A stretch of 15,166 bases of DNA from Mailhella sp. (lineage in GTDB: Bacteria; Desulfobacterota; Desulfovibrionia; Desulfovibrionales; Desulfovibrionaceae), in assembly GCA_017940105.1 (NCBI GenBank), contig JAGAZG010000046.1:1-15166 (forward strand), given 5' to 3'. The notes under the pieces are model-generated. The model had not been told where the DNA came from. It saw only the letters and a list, made by a program, of their open reading frames with translations, and did not search any database. Both the position numbers and the translations under genes were made by a program. Numbering within the stretch: the first letter of the stretch is position 1; every line of letters begins with the position of its first letter. This document shows, piece after piece, positions 14,467-15,166 of this stretch.

Positions 14467-15166
14467 TTATGCATTATTAAGGACAGATTTCATAACGTCC
14501 ATAGCGGATTCAATCTTGGCACAGTTTGCCTGCGTACCCATATGTCCAAGCCGGAAAACATTACCACGGAGAGGACCAAGGCTTCCTCCCACAAAAAGAC
14601 CTCGATTGGCCAATGCCAAGCGCCAATTTTCCCATGTCCAGCCGTCTGGTATGCGGCAAGCAGTGACAGTTGGCGACTTTTGAGCGTCATGCTCGGGCCA
14701 CAGCTGCAGGCCGAGCCGTTCAAGACCGGCACGACATAATTCAGCTGCCTGGTAATGGCGATTGAACACTTCATCTATACCTTCCTCGTCCATGGCGCAA
14801 AGAGAGGCTTCTAGGGCAGCCATGCCCCACCAGTTCGGGGTATATGGGAACTTCATAACATCATGAATGGCGCCATCAAACGGCAACAGAGAATCATAAC
14901 CTTCATAATGGCGGTTTCTTATCGTGTCCCATGCATTTTCACTGATGCTCATAAAGCTCATGTCAGGTGGGCAGGAAAGGCATTTTTGAGAGCCTCCAAG
15001 CACGCAGTCTGCATGCCATTGATCTGCCATTACTGGTGTCCCGCCAATGCTTGCTACGGCGTCAACTACAAAAAGAGGCACACCTAAATTATGTTTAAGC
15101 GCTCCTAGTTCCTCAAGAGGATTGAGCGTGCCAGATGGAGTTTCGCAATGTACTGCTGTTATCATA
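14467..15166 (-). CDS. Class V aminotransferase (alanine-glyoxylate / serine-pyruvate type), partial
   Basis: The C-terminal 232 or more residues of a fold-type I PLP aminotransferase, cut by the window edge; about 130-150 N-terminal residues are missing. Visible parts are AVHCETPSGTLNPLEELG (substrate and cofactor region), LFVVDAVASIGGTP with the PLP-binding Asp (VVDA), and GGSQKCLSCPPDMSF, in which the SQK lysine forms the Schiff base. NWWGMAALEASLCAMDEEG and a C-terminal domain with NRGLFVGGSLGPLRGNVFRLGHMG follow. This is the alanine-glyoxylate / serine-pyruvate / 2-aminoethylphosphonate-pyruvate-like class V group. Many members of this type serve serine, alanine or glyoxylate metabolism, but the exact amino donor cannot be read from this part. 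The gene converges on leuD and shares the hairpin at 14434-14466. The true start is outside the window. Confidence 0.9.
   Translation of the reverse strand, partial: MITAVHCETPSGTLNPLEELGALKHNLGVPLFVVDAVASIGGTPVMADQWHADCVLGGSQKCLSCPPDMSFMSISENAWDTIRNRHYEGYDSLLPFDGAIHDVMKFPYTPNWWGMAALEASLCAMDEEGIDEVFNRHYQAAELCRAGLERLGLQLWPEHDAQKSPTVTACRIPDGWTWENWRLALANRGLFVGGSLGPLRGNVFRLGHMGTQANCAKIESAMDVMKSVLNNA

Overview
The window looks like a chromosomal segment from a Gram-negative bacterium, most likely one of the Desulfovibrionaceae (Desulfobacterota). The clues are the protein character of LeuA, LeuC, LeuD, FtsH and the Aas-like protein, and the two-membrane machinery (MCE lipid transporter, lipoproteins, MltB-type lytic transglycosylase). 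Base composition is intermediate and several loci are broken, which hints at a lineage losing genes, perhaps a host-associated one. The taxonomic call is inference from sequence character, not from a search.

Layout, left to right. 1-315 (-): N-terminus of ftsH, with a TTG start. 316-602: AT-rich intergenic DNA. 603-1391 (+): an intact metal-dependent amidohydrolase. 1333-2408 (-): an MltB-type lytic transglycosylase split by a frameshift. 2409-2639: gene-poor DNA with a possible minus-strand coding remnant. About 2640-3118 (+): a broken second copy of the amidohydrolase with two frameshifts, a nonsense codon and no N-terminus. 3169-7361 (-): a five-gene operon in the order M50 site-2 protease, mlaE (with a STAS domain), mlaF, mlaD and a PqiC-like lipoprotein, every junction being a 4-nt ATGA overlap. 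7399-8665: a degenerate ISAs1-family insertion sequence with recognisable terminal inverted repeats. 8780-14409 (+): an Aas-like protein followed by leuA, leuC and leuD. 14434-14466: a perfect 15-bp hairpin between convergent genes. 14467-15166 (-): a class V aminotransferase, cut by the window edge.

How the parts relate. The mla operon moves phospholipid across the envelope, and Aas-type proteins re-acylate lysophospholipid or activate fatty acids. The two units face away from each other and, without the IS, would share about 151 bp of divergent intergenic DNA. The IS has split that region, and its left end carries a good outward promoter (TTGGCT, 17 bp, TATAAT) pointing into the M50-mla operon. 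The acyltransferase half of the Aas-like protein has lost both catalytic signatures (HX4D and FPEG), while the acyl-activating half looks intact. LeuA, LeuC and LeuD make 2-isopropylmalate and isomerise it in leucine synthesis; leuB is not in the window.

I see no CRISPR array, tRNA, rRNA, phage module or obvious defence system. The most unusual points are the IS-borne promoter over a lipid-transport operon, the catalytically degenerate Aas acyltransferase domain, and the coupling of a site-2 protease to an MCE operon.
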